From NCBI RefSeq assembly GCF_004211955.1, contig NZ_RHJI01000027.1, positions 1-41,399 of the forward strand: a stretch of DNA of 41,399 bases, written 5' to 3'. The position numbers and the translations under genes are program-made. The notes under the pieces were generated by a model. The model did no database searches, was not told the origin of the DNA, and saw nothing but the letters and a program-made list of their open reading frames with translations. The stretch comes from Escherichia sp. E1V33. Lineage in GTDB: Bacteria; Pseudomonadota; Gammaproteobacteria; Enterobacterales; Enterobacteriaceae. Shown here one piece after another: positions 20,319 to 29,500 of this stretch (its first letter is position 1; each line of letters starts with the position of its first letter).

Positions 20319-20725
20319 ATGGCATATGTTTATGGACTGGTAGATTCATTGCAGGGCACTGACATGGTGGGAATGGCGGGGCAGGAGACAGAAAGGAATG
20401 TGGGTTCTTAGTTCAGGTATATGCACATGTGGGGAATACTGGAGCCTGGAAGCAGGGGCGAAAGGTTCTTGGGGATAAATCTATTCCCAGAGGAACAGCA
20501 ATTGCCACTTTTGTTAACGGAAAGTATCCCTCGAGGCAGAATGAGCATAAGCATGCCGCTTTCTATCTGGAACAGGATAGTCAGTATATTTATGTTATGG
20601 ACCAGTGGACAGGTAAAACCACGAAAGTCTCTGCACGCCCTATTTCCCGAAAAGGTGGAATGCGCAGCGATGGAACATATCCTGATGCCAGTAATAATGT
20701 GGAAGCTTTTTATATTATTGAGTAG
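20319..20725 (+). pseudogene. frameshifted BPSL0067-family T6SS effector
   Basis: ATG 20319 has a strong aggggg ribosome site and reads MAYVYGLVDSLQGTDMVG before a stop at 20409-20411. The family sequence then continues in another frame: ECGFLVQVYAHVGNTGAW, later GTAIATFVNGKYPS, NEHKHAAFYLEQD and YVMDQWTGK, ending at 20725. Together they give a nearly full-length protein of about 135 aa resembling BPSL0067-family proteins, small putative cysteine peptidases/amidases with a Cys near residue 27 and a His in the HAAFY motif. A one-base loss between about 20366 and 20398 explains the break. The second frame could start only at GTG 20429, past the Cys, so no active enzyme is expected. Confidence 0.75.
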
Positions 20726-20737
20726 AGGATAGATTCA

Positions 20738-21190
20738 ATGGTAACACGTTTTATTTTTTCTCTGTCATTGGGTTTTATATTGTTTTATTCACAATTTGTT
20801 GCAGCGTGGGAAGTCAGTTGCCCCGTGTTTATCAATATAAAATCCTCAACAACAGTACTGGAGTCAGATATATCTGCATCGTGGCAGAGATCTTCCCGCT
20901 ATGAACCCCGTCTGTGGTTGGACGGTGTAGGGATGTCGCAGGGAAAACCTGAAAACCGGGTGGATCTAAAACCAGAGACAGAGACAATAAAGGGTGAAAC
21001 CAGGCAAAAATGGGATACCACAATGACCAGTAATCAGAATAGTGAACGTTACTGGGTTTCCTGTATTTATAACCATGGACAGGTTTGGTTATCACAACCG
21101 GTCCCTGCATTGGCGACAAAGTGTCAGGTATATTCTTTGCCGGGTCAGTGGGCACCCGGAGAGTCATCGGTATCTGTGATGTGTAAATAG
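20738..21190 (+). CDS. STY0301-family secreted protein, probable immunity protein
   Basis: This 150-aa protein has a signal peptide (FIFSLSLGFILFYSQFVAA, cut before WEVSCP). The mature domain resembles the STY0301 family, with Cys residues in WEVSCPV, YWVSCIY, ATKCQV and the terminal SVMCK likely forming disulfides. The family was named from the Salmonella Typhi T6SS region and typically follows BPSL0067-type genes, which is the arrangement here (12-bp gap). It is intact while the presumed effector is frameshifted. The immunity role is inferred from context. Confidence 0.7.
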   Translation: MVTRFIFSLSLGFILFYSQFVAAWEVSCPVFINIKSSTTVLESDISASWQRSSRYEPRLWLDGVGMSQGKPENRVDLKPETETIKGETRQKWDTTMTSNQNSERYWVSCIYNHGQVWLSQPVPALATKCQVYSLPGQWAPGESSVSVMCK

Positions 21191-21369
21191 ATGTAATACA
21201 TTCAGTTCGTAAATTAATGACGTGCCGGTATCTTATTACCGGAAATTATATAGTCTTCTGTTCTTCTGAAATTAAGGAGAGGGGGGCTGTACGGCAATGA
21301 TTTACCTGTATCCAGATGTACAGATAAATCAGAGATTATTTTTAAGTAATTCTTAATAAGGAAATGAAA
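21191..21369 (+). promoter_or_regulatory. hcp leader region
   Basis: This 179-bp AT-rich gap precedes hcp. It contains a perfect 6-bp hairpin (ccggta 21225-21230, taccgg 21237-21242) without a T run. The start of hcp is decided here: aagga (21358-21362) lies 7 bases before ATG 21370 but only 1 base before ATG 21364. An hcp-specific promoter is plausible, since a terminator isolates hcp on its 3' side, but I cannot point to clear hexamers. Confidence 0.4.
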
Positions 21370-21855
21370 ATGGCTTATGACATTTTTCTGAAAATTGACG
21401 GCATTGACGGTGAGTCAATGGATGACAAGCATAAAAATGAAATTGAGGTGCTGAGCTGGCGCTGGAATATCCACCAGGAGTCCACCATGCACGCAGGTAG
21501 CGGTCTGGGATCCGGTAAAGTCTCCGTGACTAACCTGGACTTTGATCACTATATCGATCGCGCCAGCCCTAACCTGTTCAAATACTGCGCCTCCGGCAAA
21601 CATATTCCTAAAGCCGTGCTGACCATGCGTAAAGCAGGCGGCAATCCGCTGGAATACCTCAAATATACCTTCACAGACCTGATTGTGGCTGTTGTTTCGC
21701 CCAGCGGTAGTAAAGAAGGTGAAATTGCTTCCCGTGAAACAGTCGAACTCTCTTTCAGCACCGTGAAGCAGGAATACGTGGTGCAAAACCAGCAGGGTGG
21801 CAGCGGCGGCACCATCACCGCAGGCTACGACTTCAAGGCCAATAAAGAAATTTAA
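21370..21855 (+). CDS. hcp: T6SS tube protein Hcp (TssD)
   Basis: This 161-aa protein forms the hexameric rings of the inner tube. It can also carry small effectors in its lumen. Recognisable segments are MAYDIFLKIDGIDGES, IEVLSWRWNIHQ, VTNLDFDHYIDRASPNLFKY and the C-terminal GYDFKANKEI. ATG 21370 is preferred over the in-frame ATG 21364 because of the aagga spacing and because MAYDIFLK is the usual N-terminus. A strong terminator follows, so hcp can be made in excess over the downstream structural genes. Confidence 0.96.
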   Translation: MAYDIFLKIDGIDGESMDDKHKNEIEVLSWRWNIHQESTMHAGSGLGSGKVSVTNLDFDHYIDRASPNLFKYCASGKHIPKAVLTMRKAGGNPLEYLKYTFTDLIVAVVSPSGSKEGEIASRETVELSFSTVKQEYVVQNQQGGSGGTITAGYDFKANKEI

Positions 21856-21866
21856 GCGGTACTTTC

Positions 21867-21896
21867 CCGGCCAGGTAAATAGCCTGGCCGGTTTTT
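21867..21896 (+). terminator. intrinsic terminator between hcp and tssJ
   Basis: A perfect 9-bp GC-rich stem (ccggccagg 21867-21875, cctggccgg 21883-21891) with a 7-nt loop is followed by five T (21892-21896). It sits inside the operon, so it probably lowers read-through into tssJ and the genes beyond while leaving hcp expression high. Confidence 0.88.
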
Positions 21897-21922
21897 ATTG
21901 TTTGATTTTAAAGGAAATTAGA

Positions 21923-22456
21923 GTGAATAAATGGCGTAACCCCGGCGGGTGGTTATGTGCGGTAGCTTTGTCTTTTGTCTGCCTGCTTTCCGGGTGCAGC
22001 ATTGACAGTGACGATGTGCCGGACCTGATGTCACAGCGGCTCGATCTGGTGATTAATGCTTCCGATAAGGTGAATCCTGACAATCAGAAAAAAGCCGCGC
22101 CCATAGAGATACGCGTTTATGAACTGAAAAATGATGCAGCTTTCACGGCGGCGGACTGGTGGTCCCTTCAGGACAATGACAAAGCTGTTCTCGCCGATGA
22201 TTTACTCCACCGCGACAGCTTTATCTTGCGCCCGGGCGAGGAGAAAAAACTGCGTCGCGCTCTCAATAAAGAAACCACGGCACTGGGGATCCTCGCCGGC
22301 TATCGCAATCTGGGAAAATCAGTCTGGCGGGTCACGTATAAAATTCCTGATCCCCCGGAAAAAAGCTGGTACAGCCGCTTTATGCCAAAGAAAAAAGTCG
22401 AACTGGATGCCGGTATAGAGCAAAGCGCCATAGTGATTAAAGAACGGGATGAGTAA
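21923..22456 (+). CDS. tssJ: T6SS outer-membrane lipoprotein TssJ
   Basis: This 177-aa lipoprotein anchors the TssJLM membrane complex in the outer membrane. The signal peptide ends in lipobox LLSGC with lipidated Cys25. The transthyretin-like domain includes DLVINASDKVNPD, PIEIRVYELK and ILRPGEEKKLRRALN. The frame is open further upstream across the terminator. GTG 21923 is chosen because aagga lies 7 bases before it (21911-21915) and it places the signal peptide correctly. tssK starts 3 bp after its stop. Confidence 0.93.
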   Translation: MNKWRNPGGWLCAVALSFVCLLSGCSIDSDDVPDLMSQRLDLVINASDKVNPDNQKKAAPIEIRVYELKNDAAFTAADWWSLQDNDKAVLADDLLHRDSFILRPGEEKKLRRALNKETTALGILAGYRNLGKSVWRVTYKIPDPPEKSWYSRFMPKKKVELDAGIEQSAIVIKERDE

Positions 22457-22459
22457 ATT

Positions 22460-23803
22460 ATGAGTTGGAATAACCGGGTGGTCTGGAGTGAAGGACAATT
22501 TTTGCTGCCACAGATGTTTCAGCAGCAGGAACGCTATCTGGAACATGTCATTCATTATCGCAGTTTGCCTCTTTCACCCTTTTTCTGGGGCTTCAGTGAA
22601 TACGGCATTGACAGTGAGGCGCTGAACATTGGAAAGCTGGTACTCACAAAGGCTTCCGGAGTATTTGCCGACGGTACGCCGTTTAATGCGCCGGGTCACA
22701 CACCACTCCCGCCGCCTCTGACCATCCTACCAGAGCACCTTAACCAGTTGATTTACCTGGCAGTGCCAATACGTACGCCGAACAGTGAAGAAACCAGCTT
22801 CGACAATAATCCGGAATCACTGGCACGCTTTTCGGTACATGAAAATGAAATCCGTGATGCCAACTCGCTGGGGCGCGGCGCACAGCTGTTGCAACTTAGC
22901 CACCTGCGCCTGCGACTGTTGCCGGAAAAGGCGGTGACAGACGCGTGGATAGGTTTGCCCCTGACACGCATTACGACGCTCCATCCTGATGGACGAATCG
23001 AACTTGACAACGATTTGATCCCCCCAGTGGCGAACTACCAGGCAAGCGCGCTGATATGCACCTGGCTATCGTGGATCAACGATCTGATCAAAATGCGCGC
23101 AGATTCACTGGCGCAACGGTTGACGGGCAGTGATAAACACGGCCATGAGGCGGCAGAGGTGTCGGATTACCTGCTCCTGCAAGTTCTCAATCGTTTTGGA
23201 CCCTTACTGATACATATGGCGAGAACGCCGCTGTCGCCGGAAGTGCTCTATCGGAACCTGTGTGAACTGGCTGGGGAACTCTCTACCTACGTGCGGCCAC
23301 AGACGCGCCGTCCGGAAGAATATAAAGAATATAAGCACCTGACGCCCTACGCCGGGCTGAAATCGGTAGTGGATGAGGTGCAGTACCTGCTGAATGCTGT
23401 GCTGATCCGCGGAGCGCAGCGAATCACTCTGGAAGAGGGAACGTACGGCATTCTCAATGCGGTGGTTGAGCCTTCCGAACTGTCAGATTTCAGCTCATTA
23501 GTGTTGGCGGTGAAGGCGCATATGTCCGCAGACACCTTACTGCAACATTTTTCGGCCCAGACCAAAATAGGGCCGTCCGAACGCCTGCCGGAATTGATTC
23601 GCTCGCACCTGCCGGGTCTTGCTTTACAGGTATTGCCGGTGCCGCCGCGTCAGATCCCGTTCCAGGCTGGTTACATCTATTACGATATCCGCCGCGACGG
23701 TGTGCTGTGGGAACATATCGCCCGCTATGGTGGCATGGCGATGCATACCGCCGGAGAATTTCCGGGGCTGGAGTTGGAGTTGTGGGGAGTTCGCGATAAA
23801 TGA
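22460..23803 (+). CDS. tssK: T6SS baseplate adaptor TssK
   Basis: This 447-aa protein is related to phage receptor-binding proteins and connects the baseplate to the TssJLM complex. The N-terminus (VVWSEGQFLLPQMFQQQERYL) is diagnostic, with SPFFWGFSEYGIDSEAL and FADGTPFNAP following. The C-terminal domain includes AGYIYYDIRRDGVLWEHI. Its stop overlaps the tssL start in an ATGA junction, so both are translationally coupled. Confidence 0.95.
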   Translation: MSWNNRVVWSEGQFLLPQMFQQQERYLEHVIHYRSLPLSPFFWGFSEYGIDSEALNIGKLVLTKASGVFADGTPFNAPGHTPLPPPLTILPEHLNQLIYLAVPIRTPNSEETSFDNNPESLARFSVHENEIRDANSLGRGAQLLQLSHLRLRLLPEKAVTDAWIGLPLTRITTLHPDGRIELDNDLIPPVANYQASALICTWLSWINDLIKMRADSLAQRLTGSDKHGHEAAEVSDYLLLQVLNRFGPLLIHMARTPLSPEVLYRNLCELAGELSTYVRPQTRRPEEYKEYKHLTPYAGLKSVVDEVQYLLNAVLIRGAQRITLEEGTYGILNAVVEPSELSDFSSLVLAVKAHMSADTLLQHFSAQTKIGPSERLPELIRSHLPGLALQVLPVPPRQIPFQAGYIYYDIRRDGVLWEHIARYGGMAMHTAGEFPGLELELWGVRDK

Positions 23804-25101
23804 CCGACGAGATTCTGACGCCACCTGCGGTGAATACCCAGTCATTCCAGCCCTCAATGGGTGGCATAAAGCCGCCTGATAATGACATCCAGGACAGCCT
23901 TCGCAGGGAAGATATAAAGGTGGTGGTTGAAGATGGCCCGGATATGAAGCTTCGTCTGGCCGAAATTACTGCTGCTGTGAATCCTTTACTGGCGGCGGCC
24001 AGTCCGTTGCTATGTGCACTGGCACAAATGCCCCGCGAACTTTCCCCAGGCTTTGTCGAACATTACCGTGTTCTACTGGAGCGTGAAGTTCGTCGATACC
24101 AGACGTTGTGTGATCAGGCAAACCTGCGCCGCGAACATGTGCTGGCGGTGCGCTATTGCCTGTGTACGTCGCTTGACGAAGCCGCCAACAACACCACCTG
24201 GGGGCGACGTGGTGTCTGGGCCGGAAAAAGCCTGCTGGTCACTTTTCATGGTGAAAGTGAAGGCGGCATCAAACTGTTTCAGATAATTGGCCGACTCGCC
24301 GCCAGCTTCCAGGAGCACAGCGATGTGCTGGAAATCATATACCACATCCTGGGGCTGGGTTTTGAAGGCCGCTATAGCGTTCGGCCCGACGGGCGTAAGC
24401 AACTGGACGATATCCGTCAGCAACTGTTGACCCAATTGGTCCAGCGCCGCGATCCGATAACGCCGACGCTCTCACCGGGGTTTACCGGTGCCGTCAGCGG
24501 ACGGATGCGGCGGATGCGCCGGGTGCCGGTCTGGCTGAGTGCCGGGATAGCGCTGCTGGTGATGCTGACGGTGTTTGGCCTTTATAGCCACCGGATGAAT
24601 CTCGTCACCGAAACTGTACAGCAGCGTATCGACGCCATCGGTAAACATCTGCCGCCGCCGCCCGTTCCGGTGCACAAACTGCGGCTGAAAATCCTGCTGG
24701 CGAACGAAATCGCGCATGGCCTGCTAACGGTTGAGGAAGATGACCACCACAGCCGGGTGGTTTTCCGTGGCGACACGATGTTTGTACCGGGGCAGAAAAC
24801 CGTGAATGACACATTGCGCCCGGTGATTGATAAGGCCGCGCGGGAGATTGCGCGTGTGGGAGGTGCTGTGACGGTGACCGGTCACACCGACAGCCAACCG
24901 ATCCACTCCGCTGAGTTCCCGTCCAACCAGGTGTTGTCGGAAAAACGTGCGGCAGAAGTAGCTTCGCTGCTGACATCCGGTGGTGTTCCGGCCAGCCGAA
25001 TTCGGGTCGTTGGGAAAGGAGATACCGTACCGGTGGCCGATAACAGCACTAAAACTGGACGGGCGCAGAATCGTCGTGTGGAAATTCTGGTGGTGGAGTG
25101 A
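23800..25101 (+). CDS. tssL: T6SS inner-membrane protein TssL with OmpA-like domain
   Basis: This 433-aa protein has a cytoplasmic DotU-type helical domain (about residues 60-215; SPLLCALAQMP, YCLCTSLDEAANNTTWG and HILGLGFEGRYSV). One transmembrane segment (WLSAGIALLVMLTVFGLY, about 243-262) leads to a periplasmic OmpA/MotB domain (about 320-433; VTGHTDSQP and GRAQNRRVEI) expected to bind peptidoglycan. This is the long TssL form with built-in wall anchor. It overlaps tssK by 4 bases, and its end overlaps or adjoins the immunity gene downstream. Confidence 0.95.
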   Translation: MTDEILTPPAVNTQSFQPSMGGIKPPDNDIQDSLRREDIKVVVEDGPDMKLRLAEITAAVNPLLAAASPLLCALAQMPRELSPGFVEHYRVLLEREVRRYQTLCDQANLRREHVLAVRYCLCTSLDEAANNTTWGRRGVWAGKSLLVTFHGESEGGIKLFQIIGRLAASFQEHSDVLEIIYHILGLGFEGRYSVRPDGRKQLDDIRQQLLTQLVQRRDPITPTLSPGFTGAVSGRMRRMRRVPVWLSAGIALLVMLTVFGLYSHRMNLVTETVQQRIDAIGKHLPPPPVPVHKLRLKILLANEIAHGLLTVEEDDHHSRVVFRGDTMFVPGQKTVNDTLRPVIDKAAREIARVGGAVTVTGHTDSQPIHSAEFPSNQVLSEKRAAEVASLLTSGGVPASRIRVVGKGDTVPVADNSTKTGRAQNRRVEILVVE

Positions 25102-25106
25102 GAAAA

Positions 25107-25889
25107 ATGAAAAGTCTGGAGTGCAATTCACCTGATCATTCATCAATACGTAAAATGATCAGATTTAATTACTCAATGTTAGAACGATGTAATGTAAAAC
25201 AGCCTTTGCATATATTTTTGACTATTTTATGTTGTTTGTTCTCAGATGGTTCTTTTGCTGAATCCCGGTTTGTTGCTGGATTAATATCCCCTGACAACGT
25301 TAACTTGAATGTTCATGATTTTCTGCGGTTTTATGCCATTAATAACTCACAGGAAAAAGAAAATACCCTGATGTATGCGTTGGGAGTACAGGAGGCAACT
25401 GAAGGTAAAACATGGTGTCGTTATGAGCAGGTTGATCGTGTAACAATAAATCAGACTATTTTTGACTGGATTGAGCAGCAGTCTATGGCAAAGGCTAATG
25501 TAAGAGCCTCAACTCTGATTGAGGAGGCATTAGCTAAAAAATATCCCTGCCAGAGAAAACAAACCTCAACAAAAGATATTTCCACAGTATCTCCGGTTTT
25601 ATCTCTGACACCAGAGACGTACAACCTTTCCGGTAATGAATTTTTCCGGTTTTGGGTATCGAGTAATAAACAGGATAAGCTCAGGGCTGGGATCTATTTG
25701 CTCGGCATCGAAGATGCAACGGAAAATAAACTATGGTGCGGGTATGATTTGTTTAAGTCTCTGACATTAAATGAAATCATATACTCCTTTCTCAAAAATA
25801 AAACGCGTGAGGAACTTAATGTCCGTGCAGCAGATGTTATTGTGGAAAAATTAATGGAATATCCGTGTGATGCAGGAACAAGAAAATGA
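25107..25889 (+). CDS. tandem two-domain Tai4/Rap1a-type immunity protein
   Basis: Single-domain Tai4/Rap1a immunity proteins are about 110-130 aa. This one is 260 aa with two homologous halves. Half 1 (about 55-150) has FLRFYAINN, YALGVQEATEGKTWCRY and KKYPC. Half 2 (about 170-258) has FFRFWVSSN, YLLGIEDATENKLWCGY and MEYPC. Each half keeps the two Cys positions. An export signal (PLHIFLTILCCLFSDGSFAES) is present. ATG 25107 is chosen for its ggag site. GTG 25098, overlapping tssL, or ATG 25176 with a more normal signal length, are alternatives. It precedes tae4 with an ATGA overlap, so antidote is made before toxin. Confidence 0.85.
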   Translation: MKSLECNSPDHSSIRKMIRFNYSMLERCNVKQPLHIFLTILCCLFSDGSFAESRFVAGLISPDNVNLNVHDFLRFYAINNSQEKENTLMYALGVQEATEGKTWCRYEQVDRVTINQTIFDWIEQQSMAKANVRASTLIEEALAKKYPCQRKQTSTKDISTVSPVLSLTPETYNLSGNEFFRFWVSSNKQDKLRAGIYLLGIEDATENKLWCGYDLFKSLTLNEIIYSFLKNKTREELNVRAADVIVEKLMEYPCDAGTRK

Positions 25890-26380
25890 AACCCTCATTC
25901 TCAACGCTAAAGGCAAATCATAACTCAGCAGATTTTAGTAACCCTGACTTTGTTGAGTCTAAAGATTTTTATGCAGGTATTGGTTACGATCAAGGAAAAC
26001 TTGGAGGGCAATTTGAGAATACCTGTGCTGCCCGAATGAGCGTGGCACTTATTAAATCAGGAATAAAATTTCACGGGCGTCTCCTTCCTATAAAAGAAGG
26101 GAAATGGAAAGGCAAGCGTCTTGAAACGGGGGCTAAAAATCTGGCAGATGAACTTTCGCGTGCATCCGTTTTCGGTAAACCACAGATTTGGCGCGATCCT
26201 GCTAAGTTCCAGGCAGAACTGGGTGGCAAAAGAGGCGTAGTATTCTTCTGGAAAATTGATGGGTACAACGGCGGTAGTGGCAGTCATATCGATCTCATTG
26301 AGCCGACCAGTGCCGGACCAGTATGTCATTCACACTGTTCTTTCAATTGTAAAGAGATCTGGTTCTGGGAGCTGCGCTGA
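25886..26380 (+). CDS. tae4: T6SS peptidoglycan amidase effector Tae4
   Basis: This 164-aa Tae4-family protein is a D,L-endopeptidase-type amidase that cuts peptide cross-links in a rival's cell wall. The NlpC/P60-like catalytic residues are visible: Cys47 in ENTCAARMS and His134 in GSGSHIDLIE. C-terminal cysteines (GPVCHSHCSFNC) precede the conserved EIWFWEL. There is no signal peptide, as expected for a T6SS-delivered toxin, often carried by Hcp. It is intact and coupled to the tandem immunity gene upstream. The following 139 bp (26381-26519) are AT-rich and without a gene. Confidence 0.92.
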   Translation: MKPSFSTLKANHNSADFSNPDFVESKDFYAGIGYDQGKLGGQFENTCAARMSVALIKSGIKFHGRLLPIKEGKWKGKRLETGAKNLADELSRASVFGKPQIWRDPAKFQAELGGKRGVVFFWKIDGYNGGSGSHIDLIEPTSAGPVCHSHCSFNCKEIWFWELR

Positions 26381-26519
26381 ATATGAAGCATTTTTTTACA
26401 GCATTATTGATAAATAATATCAATCGCAATGCCATGTAATTAAGAATATTTTTAGTTTTAGAAAAGTTTAGTGGAAAATTATCTTCTGGTCCGAATATTC
26501 CGCTGTTATTGATTACAGG

Positions 26520-29500
26520 ATGGCGAATCGAAATATAATGCAAAAATTTCTCAGTCTGCTATTTTCCCGCCGCGCACTGTGCGTTGTCGGCGTGGTGCTG
26601 CTGGCGTTGCTGGTCTGGTTTATCGGGCCGTTGGTGGCGTTTGACACCTTGCATCCGCTTGCGTCCGTGGGTAGCCGGGTAGTCACTATCGTTCTGTTAC
26701 TGATGTTCCTTGTATTGTGGCTGGTTAACTGGTCGATGAGCATTATTGGCGTTACGGTTCTGTGCCTGGTTATCGGCTTTGTCTCACCGTTGCTGGCCTT
26801 CGGTGATGTTCATCCATTTGCGCCGCTGTGGCTGCGTCTGACGCTTATCGGCCTGATCCTTCTGTCTTATGCGCTTTATGGCCTGTACCGGCTGTGGCGG
26901 GCGCTGCGTCTGGATGAACAACTGCTGCGCCGTTTCCTGCATCCGCGCGGGGAAGACGTGCCGGTTGCAGGGGAAATTAAAGCTGACCTGCGCACCGTCA
27001 GTCATATTGTCACTCGTGCTATACGGCAACTGAAGCAACTGCGCGTAGACCTACCTGGATGGCGTAATGTTCTGGAAGGAAAGCGTTTTCTGTACGAGCT
27101 ACCGTGGTTTATGGTTATCGGCAGCCCCGGCGATGGTAAAACCACCGCGCTGCTTAATACCGGGCTACAGTTTCCGCTGGCGGAGCAGATGGAGCAAACC
27201 GCGCATATCCTCACCGTGCCAGGTGGCGGCACACTGCATTGCGACTGGTGGTTCACAAATGAGGCGGTGCTCATTGATACCGCCGGGCGCTATGCCCGTC
27301 ACGATGACGGTGGCGAAAGCAGTACGACCCAACGTAACGCCGGAGAATGGCAGGGGTTTCTGGGGCTGCTGCGTAAACATCGGCCAGGCGCGCCGCTGAA
27401 CGGCGTGATCCTGACGCTAAACGTGGCAGATCTGACCGCGCAGTCCCCGGCGGAACGGCTGGCCGCCTGTGCGGCTCTGCGTGCACGGTTGGCTGAATTG
27501 CGTGAGACGCTGGGCATTCGTTTCCCGGTCTATCTGGTTGTCACTAAGATGGATCTGCTGCCGGGCTTTACGGAGTATTTCCGTGGGCTGACCAGTCACC
27601 TGCGCGCTCAGGTCTGGGGCTTCACCCTGCCCTACAACCGCAGGCGTCACGCCAGCGATCCGCAGTCGCTGCATGCGCTCTGTGGCCAGGAACTGGCAAA
27701 TCTGACGCTCCGGCTGGATCAAGGGCTGGATACCCGGTTGCAGGAAGAGTACGACCTTAAAAGCCGCCAACGGCTCTACCGCTTCCCGCGTGAATTTGCC
27801 GCGCTGGGCGCACCGCTACTGGAAGCCATTGAACAAATTTTTCTCGATTCAAAATTTGACGCCACCCAGCTTAACAACACGCTGCGCGGCGTATTTTTCA
27901 CCAGCGCCGCGCAGGCGCAGGCTGATGCCGTGGCCGATCAGGCGGGCATCTGGCAGCGTTTTGTCCGGGCGATAAAAGGGAAGGCTGATTCACCGTCTCA
28001 TACCTTACCGGACGGCAATCGCAGCTATTTTCTTCATGACCTGCTGACCCAGTTTATCTTCCGTGAAGCACACCTGGTGGAGCCGAATCTTCAATGGGCC
28101 TGGCGTTATCGCCTGCTGCGTACTGGCGGGCATCTGCTGGTACTGGCGCTGGCTTTCTGGTTGTGGCAGGGAATGCAGGGCAGCCAGCAAGGCAACAGCG
28201 GTTATCTGAATGAAATCGCCAGCCGTACGACTCAACTGGATGGTGACGTCAAAGCCTATACCGGAAAGCCCGCTATGCAGCCTGTTCCGGCCCTGCTGAA
28301 CCAGGCGCGGGCGCTCTCTGCCTGGCCGGGGCTGGACCCGGACTCACCGCCGCTGGCCTGGCGTTATGGTCTTTACAGTCTTCCGCCAGTGATGGAGAGC
28401 GTGGCATCCCTGTATGACCGCCTGCTGGACCAACTCCTGTTACCGCCGCTGGTGAAGCGCATGGAATATGTGCTTTCGGATGCCATTGCCCGTCAGGACA
28501 GTAAAGCCGCCTATGACGCCCTGCATGTTTATCTGCTGCTAAATCTCGATAAAGACCACGAGGGCAAATACAACGCAGCGGAGATCCACTCCTGGGTACT
28601 GAGCGATCTGGACAACCGCGATAGCGTGGCGGAGTTCGGCGGTCGCGCAGCGGTGCTGGAACATATCGACGCCCTGTTTGACGGCAGCCGCGTAGTGCAT
28701 TCGCCTTATGAAAAAGATGAGGGGCTGATCCGCCTGGCACGGGCTTTCCTTGACGGCCATACCAGCACTGAGCGTATCTACACTCGTGCACTGGCTTCTA
28801 TGGAGAGCGAAGCGCCGCAGGAGTTTTCGCTGGTTCGTGCGGTAGGCGCAGATGCGGGAACGGTTTTTGTCCGCACGGATGGCGCGCCGCTGGATAGGGG
28901 CGTGCCCGGCATCTTTACCCGTGAAGGCTACCGGGAACTGTTCGACAAACGGCTGTCGGAGTTTGTGGCAGCTGCATCAACTGACGACGCCTGGGTAATG
29001 GGCCGGGAAAACGTGCAAAAAAAAACGACTGATATTGTGATGAGCCAGTTGCCGGGACAGGAACTCCCGGTTACCCGTGAGGTACGCCGCCTGTACCTGG
29101 CTGAATATGCCCGCCGCTGGCAGGATTTTCTGGCCAGTATTCACAGCATCAACAGTGCCGGGGAAGACGGTAGCCCCGGACTGGCGTATGACCTTCAGGT
29201 GCTTCGTACACTGGCCTCGCCTGACTCACCTCTGATGCGCCTGAGTAAAGCGGTGGTGGAGCAGACTACGTTGGTGCCACCGCTGGATGCGCAGGCCAGA
29301 CAAAAGCAGATGGCCCAGCGCGCGCAGGATCGGCTCTCTGGCAATGCAGGAAAAGCGGTGCAGACGGCAAAGTTGCTGCAGGACATCCACCCGGAAGAGC
29401 GGCTGGAAAAATCGCTGGTGGATGACCGTTTTGCCGCCCTACGGGAAGTGGTTTCCGGGCGGACAGACAGTGGGCAGGGTGGTAGCGCGCCGCAGCTTAA

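Noticed and set aside
28273..28791. 172-codon minus-strand frame inside tssM
   Set aside because: It has an Arg/Pro/Gly-rich composition typical of the complementary strand of a GC-rich gene and no signal or domain.
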